Positions 9,598-18,712 of a stretch of 57,295 nucleotides of DNA are shown here, one piece after another. The stretch comes from Bacteroidota bacterium. GTDB lineage: Bacteria; Bacteroidota; Ignavibacteria; UBA10030; BY39. The notes beneath the pieces were generated by a model that ran no database searches, was not told the DNA's origin, and saw nothing but the letters and a program-made list of their open reading frames with translations. The stretch is taken from the NCBI GenBank assembly GCA_030682385.1, contig JAUXOG010000054.1, positions 1 to 57,295 on the forward strand. The letters run 5' to 3'. Position numbers and translations under genes: made by a program. Position 1 is the first letter of the stretch. Every line of letters starts with the position of its first letter.

Positions 9598-9613
9598 TTG
9601 AGCAATTGTTCAA
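9598..9613. promoter_or_regulatory. Candidate ArsR/SmtB operator
   Basis: TTGAGCAATTGTTCAA is a near-perfect 16-base inverted repeat with one mismatched pair, placed just upstream of the repressor ATG. Such TGA-rich palindromes are typical binding sites of SmtB/CadC-type repressors. Autoregulation of the repressor-ATPase operon is inferred. Confidence 0.6.
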
Positions 9614-9776
9614 CTGAATGATAGTTTAATTTTCTTTAAAAAGCAAGAGGGCAAGTAAAATCGAGGAGGTTGGGTAGATTGGAGTTATGGAATATGCAGC
9701 GAGCCTTGGTTTTGAAGAAGAGTGAATCGGTGAAAAGGTGAGTGGACAATTAGTGCCCAATTTTTATGAATAGAAA

Positions 9777-9828
9777 AGCCGGCTCCCAAAACATAGATTG
9801 TCGCTTGTTCTGAAGAAACCGGCTAATA
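9777..9828 (-). terminator. Terminator-like hairpin downstream of the glyoxalase-fold gene
   Basis: Read on the minus strand, AGCCGG and CCGGCT form a stem around a loop of about 35 bases and are followed by TTTTCTATT. It lies just past the stop of the minus-strand gene ending at 9856. The 5' arm continues as TTTCTTC, resembling the 5' arm of the terminator at 5000. Confidence 0.45.
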
Positions 9829-9855
9829 ATTTTTTTGAACTTGTTACAGTGGAAC

Positions 9856-10212
9856 TTACTTCTTCTTGGCACTTTCCCAGAGGGTTACATGGCAGCCGTC
9901 AGGAGTTTCAAACTTTGCCCACCAGCCCATCTGACCGATAGAAGATTTCGGAATTAAAACTTTTCCTTTTAGTGTTTTAATTTCTTTTAATTTTATATCA
10001 ATAGAATCTACCTCGATGTAAATTAATACCGTATGCTTCTTTACCATTTTCTTCACTTTATAAAATCCACCGTGTGGCTTTTGTGGTGCATAAAAAAGCA
10101 TGTAATCCCAATCGGGCACTTCCTCAAATTTCCAACCGAATAATTTACCAAAAAACTTTTGTGTCATCTTAAAATCAGTTGTCGGTAATTCTATATGTCC
10201 AACACTATGCAT
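9856..10212 (-). CDS. VOC-superfamily (glyoxalase/bleomycin-resistance fold) protein
   Basis: A 118-residue single-domain protein with the beta-alpha-beta-beta-beta pattern of the vicinal-oxygen-chelate fold. It opens with SVGHIELPTTDFKMTQKFFGKLFGW and ends with GWWAKFETPDGCHVTLWES, both characteristic of the YdcF/CFP30-like branch annotated as glyoxalase-like. Possible metal ligands are the N-terminal His and the C-terminal Asp/His region, but the substrate is unknown. It forms a small minus-strand unit with the genes to its right; the neighbouring zinc-ribbon gene ends 34 bases upstream. Confidence 0.8.
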   Translation of the reverse strand: MHSVGHIELPTTDFKMTQKFFGKLFGWKFEEVPDWDYMLFYAPQKPHGGFYKVKKMVKKHTVLIYIEVDSIDIKLKEIKTLKGKVLIPKSSIGQMGWWAKFETPDGCHVTLWESAKKK

Positions 10213-10245
10213 GTAATCTCCTTAAGTATAATTTATTATTGTTAA

Positions 10246-11535
10246 TTAATTTCTTTTCTCCATTTGATATATCACCGAATCCATTCCCTCGATTACCAAT
10301 GTATCTAATAAACTGTCGGGCGATTTTTCAGAGGGCTGATCGAGGTTACCGATATTATCAATTGCTTTTTGTGTGTTTGGCATTATCGAATCGGTAAGAT
10401 TCTTGAAGTTGTCATTCGACACAATCTTCCGCAGCATGTTTTTATTGGCAGTGCTTTTGGCTAACTTTGTGCCGAGGTCGTTTATCGACTTCGAAGTTTC
10501 GGGAGTTAATGCCTGAGAGCTTGCATTAATCATTCTTCCAATATCTATCACGCTATCTCTTAAAATCTTGTTTGGTTTACCCATTGCAGAAGTAATTGCA
10601 TAAGCGGTGTGGCTCAAGCTTGCGCTGAGAAGTCCGACCATACTTTGAAGTGCCCGATTCAAGCTTCCGCCGGCTTGCTCGATATTTTCTCCGAAAACCT
10701 CCAAGCCATAACTCAGTGAGCTACCTAAAGATTCGAGACCTTTTCGGATTTCGGCACCCTGACTTTCGTTTCCGTAAGCGGAAATTTTAGCAGCTTCAAT
10801 TTCCGATAAACCACGTGTATATGACGAAAGAAGTTTGGTAGTCTGATCGATATCGAATTGTATTCGTTCAACAAGTTGCGAGGCTTTTTTATCAAAGTAA
10901 AAGTTTCTTGCACGATAAAAATGCCATAACGCAATTTGCATCATTGTTTGCAGAAGTGCCGGGTCGGTGCTAATAGTTGCCATTGCTTTTTCACCAACAT
11001 GCAGATTGATAGCGGCTTCCCATTCTTTAGCGTCAAGACGTAAAAACCATTGCCGCGCCGCAATCAGGTCGCCCAAATCTTCAATCCTCTGAATTTCTTT
11101 TTCGATGCCGCGCTGCAAATATGCTGTGGCTATCATATAAGCACAGCTTGCAGCCGATTTTTGTAAGCCGGTCTCGGAAAACAAACGGAAGCAAAATATC
11201 AATTGTTCAACTACCTTCTCTGAAACTGCGCCCTGATAATAGTATGGTTGTATTTTAGCAAAAATGTCTTTAGCGCGGACTAAATATAAATCGGTAGTTT
11301 CGCGGTATCGCTGTTTTAAAACTGCAGCTCGTTTGGTGTGCTTATCTAAATATTGTTTATCTTCGTTGCGGAGTGCAGAGATTGCATTTTTTATGTCGGA
11401 AAGTGAGAGAGTTTCCGAAATGTTCTTCCTGCCACACATATAGCAGAACTCGCGCGATTGCGAATAGTCGATCCACTTGTGTCCGCAGTGGATACATCTC
11501 TCGACTCCAATTTTAATAGATATTGTTTGTGCCAT
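10246..11535 (-). CDS. Zinc-ribbon helical protein of unknown function
   Basis: A 429-residue protein I do not recognise. Residues about 13 to 40 form a four-cysteine zinc ribbon (CIHCGHKW then CYMCGRKN). The rest is predicted helical, with alanine- and leucine-rich stretches (residues roughly 90-240) resembling a TPR-like solenoid. A long glycine/serine-containing amphipathic helical region at 250-400 (SLGSSLSYGLEVFGENIEQA) follows. There is no signal peptide. It follows the 388-residue solenoid protein by 19 bases on the same strand, so the two probably act together. It could be an adaptor or scaffold. Confidence 0.7.
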   Translation of the reverse strand: MAQTISIKIGVERCIHCGHKWIDYSQSREFCYMCGRKNISETLSLSDIKNAISALRNEDKQYLDKHTKRAAVLKQRYRETTDLYLVRAKDIFAKIQPYYYQGAVSEKVVEQLIFCFRLFSETGLQKSAASCAYMIATAYLQRGIEKEIQRIEDLGDLIAARQWFLRLDAKEWEAAINLHVGEKAMATISTDPALLQTMMQIALWHFYRARNFYFDKKASQLVERIQFDIDQTTKLLSSYTRGLSEIEAAKISAYGNESQGAEIRKGLESLGSSLSYGLEVFGENIEQAGGSLNRALQSMVGLLSASLSHTAYAITSAMGKPNKILRDSVIDIGRMINASSQALTPETSKSINDLGTKLAKSTANKNMLRKIVSNDNFKNLTDSIMPNTQKAIDNIGNLDQPSEKSPDSLLDTLVIEGMDSVIYQMEKRN

Positions 11536-11554
11536 ACTTTAACCCTGAAATTAA

Positions 11555-12721
11555 TTAATGACGTCTATCGCGAAGTTGTGTAATCAAGCGTACATATTCT
11601 TCTTCTGTTAATTCACCGAATGCGTATTTATTCTCGACTGTCTCTCGATCGAAACGAGCAGCCGGAATCGAAGCAACTTTTTGATATGCTTCGTTAGAGC
11701 GAATCCTGTTGAAGCCGCGTAATGTTTCAAGCTCTTGCTCGAACATATTTTTAACAGCGGCATCGGTTAAATCGCTGTTCAACGAGTTTGATAATTGCCG
11801 CATCGATGTTAAAGAGGCAAACTCTTTTATTCCTATGTTCTGTAATATATCGAGGGCAATTTCAAACTCTTTGCCTTTATAATAAAAATGGTAAGCGAGT
11901 TTATATTCGTTCTCGGCTAAATACCATTCTGCAATTTCTTTATACTCTGCCGGTGTCAGATTTGCTGAATCGTAAAAATAAAAAGCCGATTTAAAATCGT
12001 TTTCAGACCGTTTGATTTCAGCCATGCTTCTCTTGTCGTCTTCTGCCCAATAAATCCATTCAACATATTCGTTACGGTTTAAGTCGCGGGCAAATTCTAT
12101 TAATTCCGCAATGTTATCGAACCCTTTGTAAAAAAGGTACATCAATTGCTCGATATCGCGGTTGTGAGGATTTTGGATAATGGTCTGTTTTAGAATCTCG
12201 AAAAGTTCAAGTAAGTAATTTTGTGAGATTGCAAAAAAAAGCTTGATAGGAATTTTGGGTAACCTACGGAGGAAACGCATCTCGTCTAAAAAAAGAAAAC
12301 TGCGCTGATTATTTGAGAGGGGAACATCAATTTCTAATTGTTCGACTGCTTTATCAAATTTTTCTTTCAGGAATATTTTTCGGTTACCTGAATACCAAGC
12401 GGCTTCGGTTGTTCTGAAAGTTGATTCAAGAAATTGTCGCCAACATCCTAACGAAGATTCGGAATAAGAATTTTCTGCTAAAGGTAGTGTGGTTTTTAAC
12501 ACCTCTATCAGATTTTTATTACGAGCTTCTATCGAATCGGTCGTACCTGTGTCGCGTAAAATTTGTGTTAGAAAATGATGCTTAATCCACGGACGGCTAA
12601 ACTTTTCACTGATTTCGTGCTTCTTCTGGTTTCCCTCTTTATCGACTTCAATAACAGAGTTCGGATATCCGCCGTTGCCGCCTAAAATTAAACGATCTTT
12701 ATGAGTTAAAAAAATTTGCAT
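11555..12721 (-). CDS. Alpha-solenoid protein of unknown function
   Basis: A 388-residue cytoplasmic protein without recognisable catalytic motifs. The N-terminal 40 residues include GGNGGYPNSVIEVDKEG, which looks like a beta-propeller-type or WD-like blade remnant. From about residue 210 to 330 short helical pairs such as AEWYLAENEYKLAYHFYYKG recur, consistent with TPR/SEL1-like packing. It is the upstream partner of the zinc-ribbon gene and follows a CDGSH protein gene by eight bases. No function is assigned. Confidence 0.65.
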   Translation of the reverse strand: MQIFLTHKDRLILGGNGGYPNSVIEVDKEGNQKKHEISEKFSRPWIKHHFLTQILRDTGTTDSIEARNKNLIEVLKTTLPLAENSYSESSLGCWRQFLESTFRTTEAAWYSGNRKIFLKEKFDKAVEQLEIDVPLSNNQRSFLFLDEMRFLRRLPKIPIKLFFAISQNYLLELFEILKQTIIQNPHNRDIEQLMYLFYKGFDNIAELIEFARDLNRNEYVEWIYWAEDDKRSMAEIKRSENDFKSAFYFYDSANLTPAEYKEIAEWYLAENEYKLAYHFYYKGKEFEIALDILQNIGIKEFASLTSMRQLSNSLNSDLTDAAVKNMFEQELETLRGFNRIRSNEAYQKVASIPAARFDRETVENKYAFGELTEEEYVRLITQLRDRRH

Positions 12722-12729
12722 CTATTTAT

Positions 12730-12966
12730 TTACAGCGTTTTATGTGTACCGTCGCATTTAGGTTTGTTTTTTGTGTGCTTGCAGCCGCAAAGAGCGATCT
12801 TAGATTTCTCGGCTAACTCAAACATTTCCGGTTTGATATCGGTAGTTTTATGCGCTCCATTGCAGAATGGCTGGTTAGTGGATAAACCACAAGCGCACCA
12901 ATAATATTTTCCTGGCTCAAGCTCTAAAACAATTGGAGCTTTCTGAGCTATTTTAGGTTCTGTCAT
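12730..12966 (-). CDS. CDGSH iron-sulfur domain protein
   Basis: A 78-residue protein with two CDGSH-type motifs, each able to bind a 2Fe-2S cluster through three Cys and one His. The first reads CACGLSTNQPFCNGAHK, the second CGCKHTKNKPKCDGTHK. This tandem arrangement is common in small bacterial mitoNEET-like proteins, whose role in redox or cluster transfer is poorly defined. There is no membrane anchor. It heads the minus-strand group that includes the solenoid and zinc-ribbon genes; an AGGAGG-like site lies upstream of its ATG. Confidence 0.9.
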   Translation of the reverse strand: MTEPKIAQKAPIVLELEPGKYYWCACGLSTNQPFCNGAHKTTDIKPEMFELAEKSKIALCGCKHTKNKPKCDGTHKTL

Positions 12967-13098
12967 AACAAACCTCCTTTATTTTGTTTAAAGTATAATG
13001 CTTATTTTTGAAATAATCAAGTTTTTTGTTAAAAATATATGAGTTACCCTTTTTTACTTCAGTTTTAGGATAATCTTTAACGGTTATAATCAATAAAA

Positions 13099-14757
13099 TC
13101 AACATTTCATCATCGGTACTTTTACATTAAACTTTTTAGCATTATCAATTGCACGTTCGTAACTGGCATCTGCATGACGGATGATTCCCATTCCGGGATC
13201 GTATGTTAGAACGCGTTCAAGCCGGCGTTCAGCTTCTTTTGTTCCGTCGGCAACTACAACCATTCCCGCGTGAATCGACATTCCAATTCCGACACCGCCG
13301 CCGTGATGTACACTTACCCAACTTGCACCTCCGACCGCATTAAGCAGGGCGTTAAGAATGGGCCAATCGGCAATTGCATCGCTGCCGTCTTTCATTTTTT
13401 CTGTTTCGCGATTTGGTGATGCGACTGAACCGCAGTCGAGATGATCGCGCCCGATTACAATCGGGGCTTTGACTTCTCCTCTTGCAACAAGGTCGTTAAA
13501 AATTTTTCCCATCTTTGCTCGCTCACCATAACCGAGCCAGCAAATTCGTGCAGGCAGTCCTTGAAAATGAATTTGTTTCTGTGCTTTTTCAATCCAACGA
13601 ATAAGCGATTTATTTTCAGGAAATGTTTCTATCAATGCTTTGTCGGTTCGGTATATATCTTCGGGGTCGCCTGAAAGCGCAGCCCAGCGGAAAGGACCTT
13701 TGCCGTCGCAGAAAAGCGGGCGGATATATTCAGGAACAAAACCGGGAATATCGAAAGCGTTCTTCACTCCATTTGCAAAAGCTTCGCCGCGTATGTTGTT
13801 GCCATAATCGAAAGTAACAGCTCCTCGTTTTTGTAGTTCTATCATCGCCAGCAGATGCTCGACAATTGAAACACGCGACATTGCAATATATTTTTGTGGA
13901 TCGCTGTGCCGAAGTGCAAGAGCTTGCTGATATGAGATTCCTGCGGGTACGTAACCATTTAGCGTGTCGTGTGCCGATGTTTGGTCGGTGAGAATATCAG
14001 GAACAATTCCGCGCTTAACAATCTCCGGTAAAACTTCGGCAGCATTGCCAAGCAATCCGACACTGAGCGCTTCCTTTTTCGCTTTAGCATCGAGAATAAG
14101 TTTGAGTGCTTCATCAAGATTGTCTGTTGTTTTATCGAGGTAGCCGGTTTTTAATCGTTTCTCGATTCTTACTCGATCCACTTCGATTACAAGTATAGCG
14201 GCACCGTTCATTGTTGCGGCGAGCGGTTGAGCGCCGCCCATTCCGCCAAGACCAGCAGTGAGTATGAATTTTCCTGAAAGATTTCCACCAAAGTATTTAT
14301 TGCCACATTCTACAAATGTTTCATAAGTGCCTTGCAGAATTCCTTGCGAGCCAATGTATATCCAGCTACCGGCTGTCATTTGTCCATACATTGTTAAGCC
14401 AAGTCCTTCCAACCGGCGGAATTCATCCCACGTAGCCCAATGCGGAACGAGCATAGAATTAGAAATCAGAACTCGCGGTGCATCGGCGTGGGTTTTAAAA
14501 ATCCCCACAGGTTTTCCTGATTGAACGAGAAGTGTTTCATCGTTTTCAAGTTCTTTCAAGCTGCGAACTATTGCATCGTAGCATTCCCAGTTTCGCGCAG
14601 CTTTTCCTGTTCCGCCGTAAACTATAAGTTCTTCCGGCTTTTCTGCAACTTCCGCATCAAGATTGTTCATTAACATACGAAGTGCGGCTTCCTGTATCCA
14701 TCCTTTGCAGGAAATTTGAGTTCCTCTTGGCGCTTTAATATTTGTATGATTACTCAT
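13099..14757 (-). CDS. hutU: Urocanate hydratase
   Basis: This NAD-dependent enzyme converts urocanate to imidazolonepropionate, the second step of histidine degradation. The 552-residue length is standard. Recognisable segments are the N-terminal [20 protein letters not shown], the NAD-binding [13 protein letters not shown] and the C-terminal [14 protein letters not shown]. The active-site cysteine region [14 protein letters not shown] is present. No hutH, hutI or hutG lies in the window, so the pathway genes are either elsewhere or absent. The upstream gap of 70 bases carries no clear regulatory element. Confidence 0.96.
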   Translation of the reverse strand: MSNHTNIKAPRGTQISCKGWIQEAALRMLMNNLDAEVAEKPEELIVYGGTGKAARNWECYDAIVRSLKELENDETLLVQSGKPVGIFKTHADAPRVLISNSMLVPHWATWDEFRRLEGLGLTMYGQMTAGSWIYIGSQGILQGTYETFVECGNKYFGGNLSGKFILTAGLGGMGGAQPLAATMNGAAILVIEVDRVRIEKRLKTGYLDKTTDNLDEALKLILDAKAKKEALSVGLLGNAAEVLPEIVKRGIVPDILTDQTSAHDTLNGYVPAGISYQQALALRHSDPQKYIAMSRVSIVEHLLAMIELQKRGAVTFDYGNNIRGEAFANGVKNAFDIPGFVPEYIRPLFCDGKGPFRWAALSGDPEDIYRTDKALIETFPENKSLIRWIEKAQKQIHFQGLPARICWLGYGERAKMGKIFNDLVARGEVKAPIVIGRDHLDCGSVASPNRETEKMKDGSDAIADWPILNALLNAVGGASWVSVHHGGGVGIGMSIHAGMVVVADGTKEAERRLERVLTYDPGMGIIRHADASYERAIDNAKKFNVKVPMMKC

Positions 14758-14827
14758 AATGATTCCAGTTTAGTTTTAAACAAAATAATTTATTTCCGAT
14801 ATTCAGGATTCGGTTCTTTAATTCCTG

Positions 14828-15310
14828 CTATAGTTTATAACCTATTTTTCTTAAAAACTCTTTTCTATATTTAATATCGTCATCTGTTTCGACGCCCTTA
14901 GTCTTTACCCCATCAATTACACCGAGGATTCCACGGCCTTGTTCGGTTTCAGCAATGATTACTTCGACTGGGTTGGCTGTTGCGCAAAAGATATTGCAAA
15001 CCTCCGGCACCATTTTAATCGTATTTAGTATGTTTATCGGAAAACCATTTTCCATAAACAAAACAAAGGAATGACCGGCGGATAAAATCATAGCATTCTT
15101 CTTTGCAATTTCGATTAAGTTTTGGTCGTTACCTATATAGCGTGCGAGCGACGGACCTGACGCTTCACAAAACGCAAGCCCGAATTTGATATTAGGGTTT
15201 GTCGAAACCACAGCTTCGTAAATATCTTCGACAGTTTTTATAAAGTGCGACTGCCCGAGTATGAAGTTCATATCGGCTGGTTTTTCAATTTTTACAATTT
15301 TCAGTTCCAT
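14828..15310 (-). CDS. Adenosine-specific kinase (DUF355 family)
   Basis: A 160-residue protein matching the small archaeal/bacterial family characterised as adenosine-specific kinase by structure and binding. Signature segments are GLAFCEASGPSLARYIG, AGHSFVLFMENGFPINIL and the C-terminal GRGILGVIDGVKTKGVET. It is cytoplasmic and single-domain. The likely role is salvage phosphorylation of adenosine to AMP, which is based on family knowledge. It lies 24 bases downstream of the Mut7-C gene on the same strand and may be co-transcribed with it. Confidence 0.88.
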   Translation of the reverse strand: MELKIVKIEKPADMNFILGQSHFIKTVEDIYEAVVSTNPNIKFGLAFCEASGPSLARYIGNDQNLIEIAKKNAMILSAGHSFVLFMENGFPINILNTIKMVPEVCNIFCATANPVEVIIAETEQGRGILGVIDGVKTKGVETDDDIKYRKEFLRKIGYKL

Positions 15311-15334
15311 ACTATTCTCCTATAATAAAGTATA

Positions 15335-15799
15335 TTAAATTTTCTTATCCAAAATCCGACTTAATTTTTTCATGGTATTAATTATATGCGCCCCTTTCCA
15401 AAATACCTTCTTGCATTTCGGGCATTCGTAAAACTCAGTAAACCCTTCCCACGACCGTTGCGGAACCCTGTCTTTAACAGTTTCCTTATCAATGACTTTT
15501 TCTACTTCTACATTACATTCAACACATCGTGTAAAAAGTTTAGCGTTAATATCTAAACTAAACTGTGCGATAACACGTTTCATCTGAACGTCAAAGTTTT
15601 CGCTGCAGATGTCGTAAAGAGTAACCGGTGTAATGCTCTCGGGAAAAGATTTCCGGCGAGTTAGAAACACCCGCTCCTCGCTGTTGCTTATATCTACCAG
15701 TTCTTTAAGCGGTTTATAGGAATCGTAAACAACATCGTTTCCTATAAGGCGAAGCCAACGGGCTAATTTCTCGAGCATCGTATCAGCCACAAATTTCAT
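15335..15799 (-). CDS. Mut7-C RNase domain protein with zinc ribbon
   Basis: A 154-residue protein of the Mut7-C/DUF82 family. The N-terminal half is a PIN-like fold starting KFVADTMLEKLARWLRLIG, with the acidic D5 typical of the predicted nuclease site. The C-terminal half is a zinc ribbon, with CVECNVEV and YECPKCKKVFWKG giving four cysteines. Family members are predicted RNases; the substrate is unknown. It marks the left border of the inserted methylase-ATPase-Vsr cassette, which is transcribed away from it. Confidence 0.87.
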   Translation of the reverse strand: MKFVADTMLEKLARWLRLIGNDVVYDSYKPLKELVDISNSEERVFLTRRKSFPESITPVTLYDICSENFDVQMKRVIAQFSLDINAKLFTRCVECNVEVEKVIDKETVKDRVPQRSWEGFTEFYECPKCKKVFWKGAHIINTMKKLSRILDKKI

Positions 15800-15874
15800 G
15801 ATAAACCTCTAAAGACTTTTACTAAATTTACGGATTTATTAGTTCAAAAATCAAGTTAATACAAACAATTATTC

Positions 15875-15903
15875 TTGACGGAGGTTGTGTAAGAATTTAT
15901 TTT
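15875..15903 (+). promoter_or_regulatory. Candidate promoter for the methylase cassette
   Basis: TTGACG (15875-15880) and TATTTT (15898-15903) are separated by 17 bases and lie 40 bases before the methyltransferase ATG. The -35 fits the consensus well, the -10 only partly. A similar pair, TTGACT-17-TAATTT, precedes the FG-GAP gene. Confidence 0.4.
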
Positions 15904-15943
15904 TACATATATTCAAACACGAAATAATCTAAAATAGTTATTA

Positions 15944-17014
15944 ATGAAGAGTAAGAGAAACCATACTACAAAAAAGAGAATCGTTGCGACGGATATTTTC
16001 TGTGGAGTTGGGGGACTTACAAGAGGTTTGCTAGACGCGGGTATAGAAGTAGTGGCTGGCTATGATATTGATGAAGCATGCAAGTATCCTTATGAAAAAA
16101 ATAATTACCCAGCGATATTCAAAAGGGAAAGCGTTACTGAACTAAGTGGTGGTGAACTTTCAGCATTATATCCAGATGATTGTTTGAAGGTATTAGTCGG
16201 ATGTGCGCCTTGCCAACCATTCTCGAAGTACACACAAGGTAACGATAACTCAAAAGATGAAAAATGGGGTTTACTTTATCAGTTCGGTAGATTGATCGAA
16301 GAATTGAAACCTGATGTATTGAGTATGGAAAATGTTCCTGATTTGAAACGGCACGATGTTTTCAAAGATTTCATTGGGTTACTTGCAAAGAACAAATACA
16401 AAGTTTCCGTTTATGAAGTATATTGCCCTGATTATGGAATACCTCAAAACAGAACACGGTTAGTTCTGTTCGCTTCGTTGTTGGGACCAATCGAAATCAT
16501 TCCTCCGACACACTCGAAGGATCGCTACAAAACCGTAAAAGATGCGATTGGAGGATTACTTCCAATAAAAGCGGGGGGTATTCATCCGAAGGATAAACTC
16601 CATAAAAGTGTAAGACTTGAAGAAATCAATATCAAAAGAATACAATCGTCGATTCCTGGGGGGACTTGGCGGGACTGGCCTGAAAGCTTAATCGCGAATT
16701 GCCATAAAGATGAAAAAGGGAAAACATATTCCAGCGTATATGGCAGGATGAAATGGGATGAACCTTCTCCTACAATTACGACACAATTTTATGGTTTCGG
16801 TAATGGAAGATTTGGACACCCGGAACAAGATAGAGCTATATCATTAAGAGAAGGTGCAATTTTGCAATCCTTTCCTAAGTATTATCGATTTGTTGAACCA
16901 AGAAAAGAATTGTCTTTCAAGGAAATCGGTAGAATGATTGGAAATGCTGTACCTGTTCGGTTAGGGAAAATTGTGGGTCTATCAATATTAAATCATATGG
17001 GAAAAAATGGCTAA
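15944..17014 (+). CDS. DNA (cytosine-5)-methyltransferase
   Basis: A 356-residue C5 DNA methyltransferase with motifs in the usual order: I (DIFCGVGGLTRGLLDAG), IV with the catalytic PCQ (GCAPCQPFSKY), VI (MENVPDL), VIII (QNRTRLVLFAS), IX (LREGAILQSFP) and X (GNAVPVRLG). The target-recognition region is short, between VIII and IX. It would methylate a short site and protect it from a partner nuclease. Its last eight bases overlap the GHKL ATPase gene and a Vsr gene follows, forming a three-gene cassette. The specificity cannot be read. Confidence 0.95.
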   Translation: MKSKRNHTTKKRIVATDIFCGVGGLTRGLLDAGIEVVAGYDIDEACKYPYEKNNYPAIFKRESVTELSGGELSALYPDDCLKVLVGCAPCQPFSKYTQGNDNSKDEKWGLLYQFGRLIEELKPDVLSMENVPDLKRHDVFKDFIGLLAKNKYKVSVYEVYCPDYGIPQNRTRLVLFASLLGPIEIIPPTHSKDRYKTVKDAIGGLLPIKAGGIHPKDKLHKSVRLEEINIKRIQSSIPGGTWRDWPESLIANCHKDEKGKTYSSVYGRMKWDEPSPTITTQFYGFGNGRFGHPEQDRAISLREGAILQSFPKYYRFVEPRKELSFKEIGRMIGNAVPVRLGKIVGLSILNHMGKNG

Positions 17015-18659
17015 AATAAGTAGAGATCAATTTACATTCAATATTTCACTGAGTGTATTAAATCATTTAGGAAGAAATTTATATAGGAGTTTTGTGACTG
17101 TTCTGGGAGAGGCGATTTCAAACTCGTGGGATGCCGATGCAAAAAATGTCTGGATCCATGTGGATAAAGATAAAAACAGTTTTTTCATAAAGGACGATGG
17201 GATTGGAATGACGGGAGTTGATTTTCAAAATAAATTTTTGAAAATAGGGTACTCTAAAAGAAAAGATGGAACCTCTGAATCGCCAAAGGGCAGACCATAT
17301 ATAGGAAGAAAAGGTATAGGAAAATTGGCGTTGTTGTCTTGCGCAGATAAAATTACTGTCATATCCAAAACGAAGAGTACAGAATATGTTGGTGGAACTA
17401 TTGATAATTCAGGATTGGATGATGCTATAACAGCTGATTTAACTCCACAAGAATATTCTTTAGGAAATTATGACGAAAAAATATTTGCGAAATATACGAA
17501 GGGCCATAAGCAAGGGACAATTATTTATTTCGAAAGTATAAAAGGTGGGATAAAGAACAGCTTGGGGCTTCTTAAAAAAATTATTGCACTATATTTCAGA
17601 TTTTCTCTATTAGATAAATCGTTTAATATTTTCATTGATGCTGATAAAATTACATATAAACATCTCAGCGAACTTGCTGAAAAAACAGAATTTGTGTGGA
17701 ACATCAATAATTTAAGCGATCCATATATCGAAAAACAGCTTACGAGCCTAAAGGAGAAGAAAAATTTAAAAGTAAAAGGTAAGATTCAAGGTTTTATAGC
17801 TTCTGTAGATAAATATAGAGACCTTACGATTATGAATCTTGCTGAAAGGGTTAGTATCGACCTATTTGTAAATGGCCGGTTACGTGAAAGAGATATATTA
17901 AAACACATTTCTAAATCTCGAATAGTCGATAATTATTTGTATGGACAGATTCATTTTGATGAGTTGGACGATAATACGAAAGATAGATTTACAAGCAATC
18001 GGGAGGGTGTGATTGCTGATGATTCAAAATATCAAGGATTTCTGAAGATATTGAGTGATGAGGTTTTAAATATTATTATTGATGACTGGGACAAATGGAG
18101 AAGAAAACATAGGAAGCCTGGTGATGCAGACAATCCAAGCATATCTCTAAAAGATAGAAAATCTGAAGAATTGTTTGATGTTGTTTCGGAAGAATATTCA
18201 CCTCCGAGGGGTTCTGCTAACAAAACAAAGGTAGATGGATGGGTCAATGGCTTGACTGATGATGCAAAATACAATTTCGGTTCCTATGCGGAGTGTTTTA
18301 TCTCCGAAAACTTAATTCGAAAATATATTGAAGAAAAGAAAATCCCATTATCAAAAGAAGCCAAAGAAGCCAGAGATAAATGGAAAAAAGCAGAAGTTGA
18401 CAACAAAAATAAAGGAAATATAAGCATAGAAATAAGAAGAACGAGTAGTGATTTGAGTTATTTGGCGATGAATGATTTGGCGTATTTGGTGGATAAAAAG
18501 GATCCTACCAAGGAAGCTTGTCTTGCAAGAGATGCAAACGAATACAAGCCGATTAGAGATGCGTTATCGCATACTGCTCTTTTGACCGATGTAGCAAAAC
18601 AAAAATTAACATCGGTCTATGAAAATATTAAAGAAAGAATAAAGACTTTATTGTCTTAG
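17007..18659 (+). CDS. MORC/MutL-like GHKL ATPase with HEPN-like C-terminus, R-M associated
   Basis: A 550-residue protein starting with a GHKL ATPase fold: N-box GEAISNSWDADA (E35-N39), DDGIGM (D63-G67) and the lid GRKGIGKLALL (G100-G105). This matches the MORC/Hsp90-like ATPases that Iyer, Abhiman and Aravind linked to restriction-modification loci. A conserved S5-like region follows to about residue 350. No PD-(D/E)XK motif is visible. The last 60 residues read as two helices with R517-D-A-L-S-H522, an R-x4-H pattern of HEPN ribonucleases. It is translationally coupled to the methyltransferase, so it is probably the restriction or sensor component. HEPN nuclease activity is inference. Confidence 0.85.
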   Translation: MAKISRDQFTFNISLSVLNHLGRNLYRSFVTVLGEAISNSWDADAKNVWIHVDKDKNSFFIKDDGIGMTGVDFQNKFLKIGYSKRKDGTSESPKGRPYIGRKGIGKLALLSCADKITVISKTKSTEYVGGTIDNSGLDDAITADLTPQEYSLGNYDEKIFAKYTKGHKQGTIIYFESIKGGIKNSLGLLKKIIALYFRFSLLDKSFNIFIDADKITYKHLSELAEKTEFVWNINNLSDPYIEKQLTSLKEKKNLKVKGKIQGFIASVDKYRDLTIMNLAERVSIDLFVNGRLRERDILKHISKSRIVDNYLYGQIHFDELDDNTKDRFTSNREGVIADDSKYQGFLKILSDEVLNIIIDDWDKWRRKHRKPGDADNPSISLKDRKSEELFDVVSEEYSPPRGSANKTKVDGWVNGLTDDAKYNFGSYAECFISENLIRKYIEEKKIPLSKEAKEARDKWKKAEVDNKNKGNISIEIRRTSSDLSYLAMNDLAYLVDKKDPTKEACLARDANEYKPIRDALSHTALLTDVAKQKLTSVYENIKERIKTLLS

Positions 18660-18712
18660 CAGATAAGTATTGTATATACTCCAAAATAATTATCATCATA
18701 GAGAATCTAGTT

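Noticed and set aside
13099-14757. A histidine-utilisation operon around urocanate hydratase
   Set aside because: No other hut gene is adjacent, so only hutU is reported.
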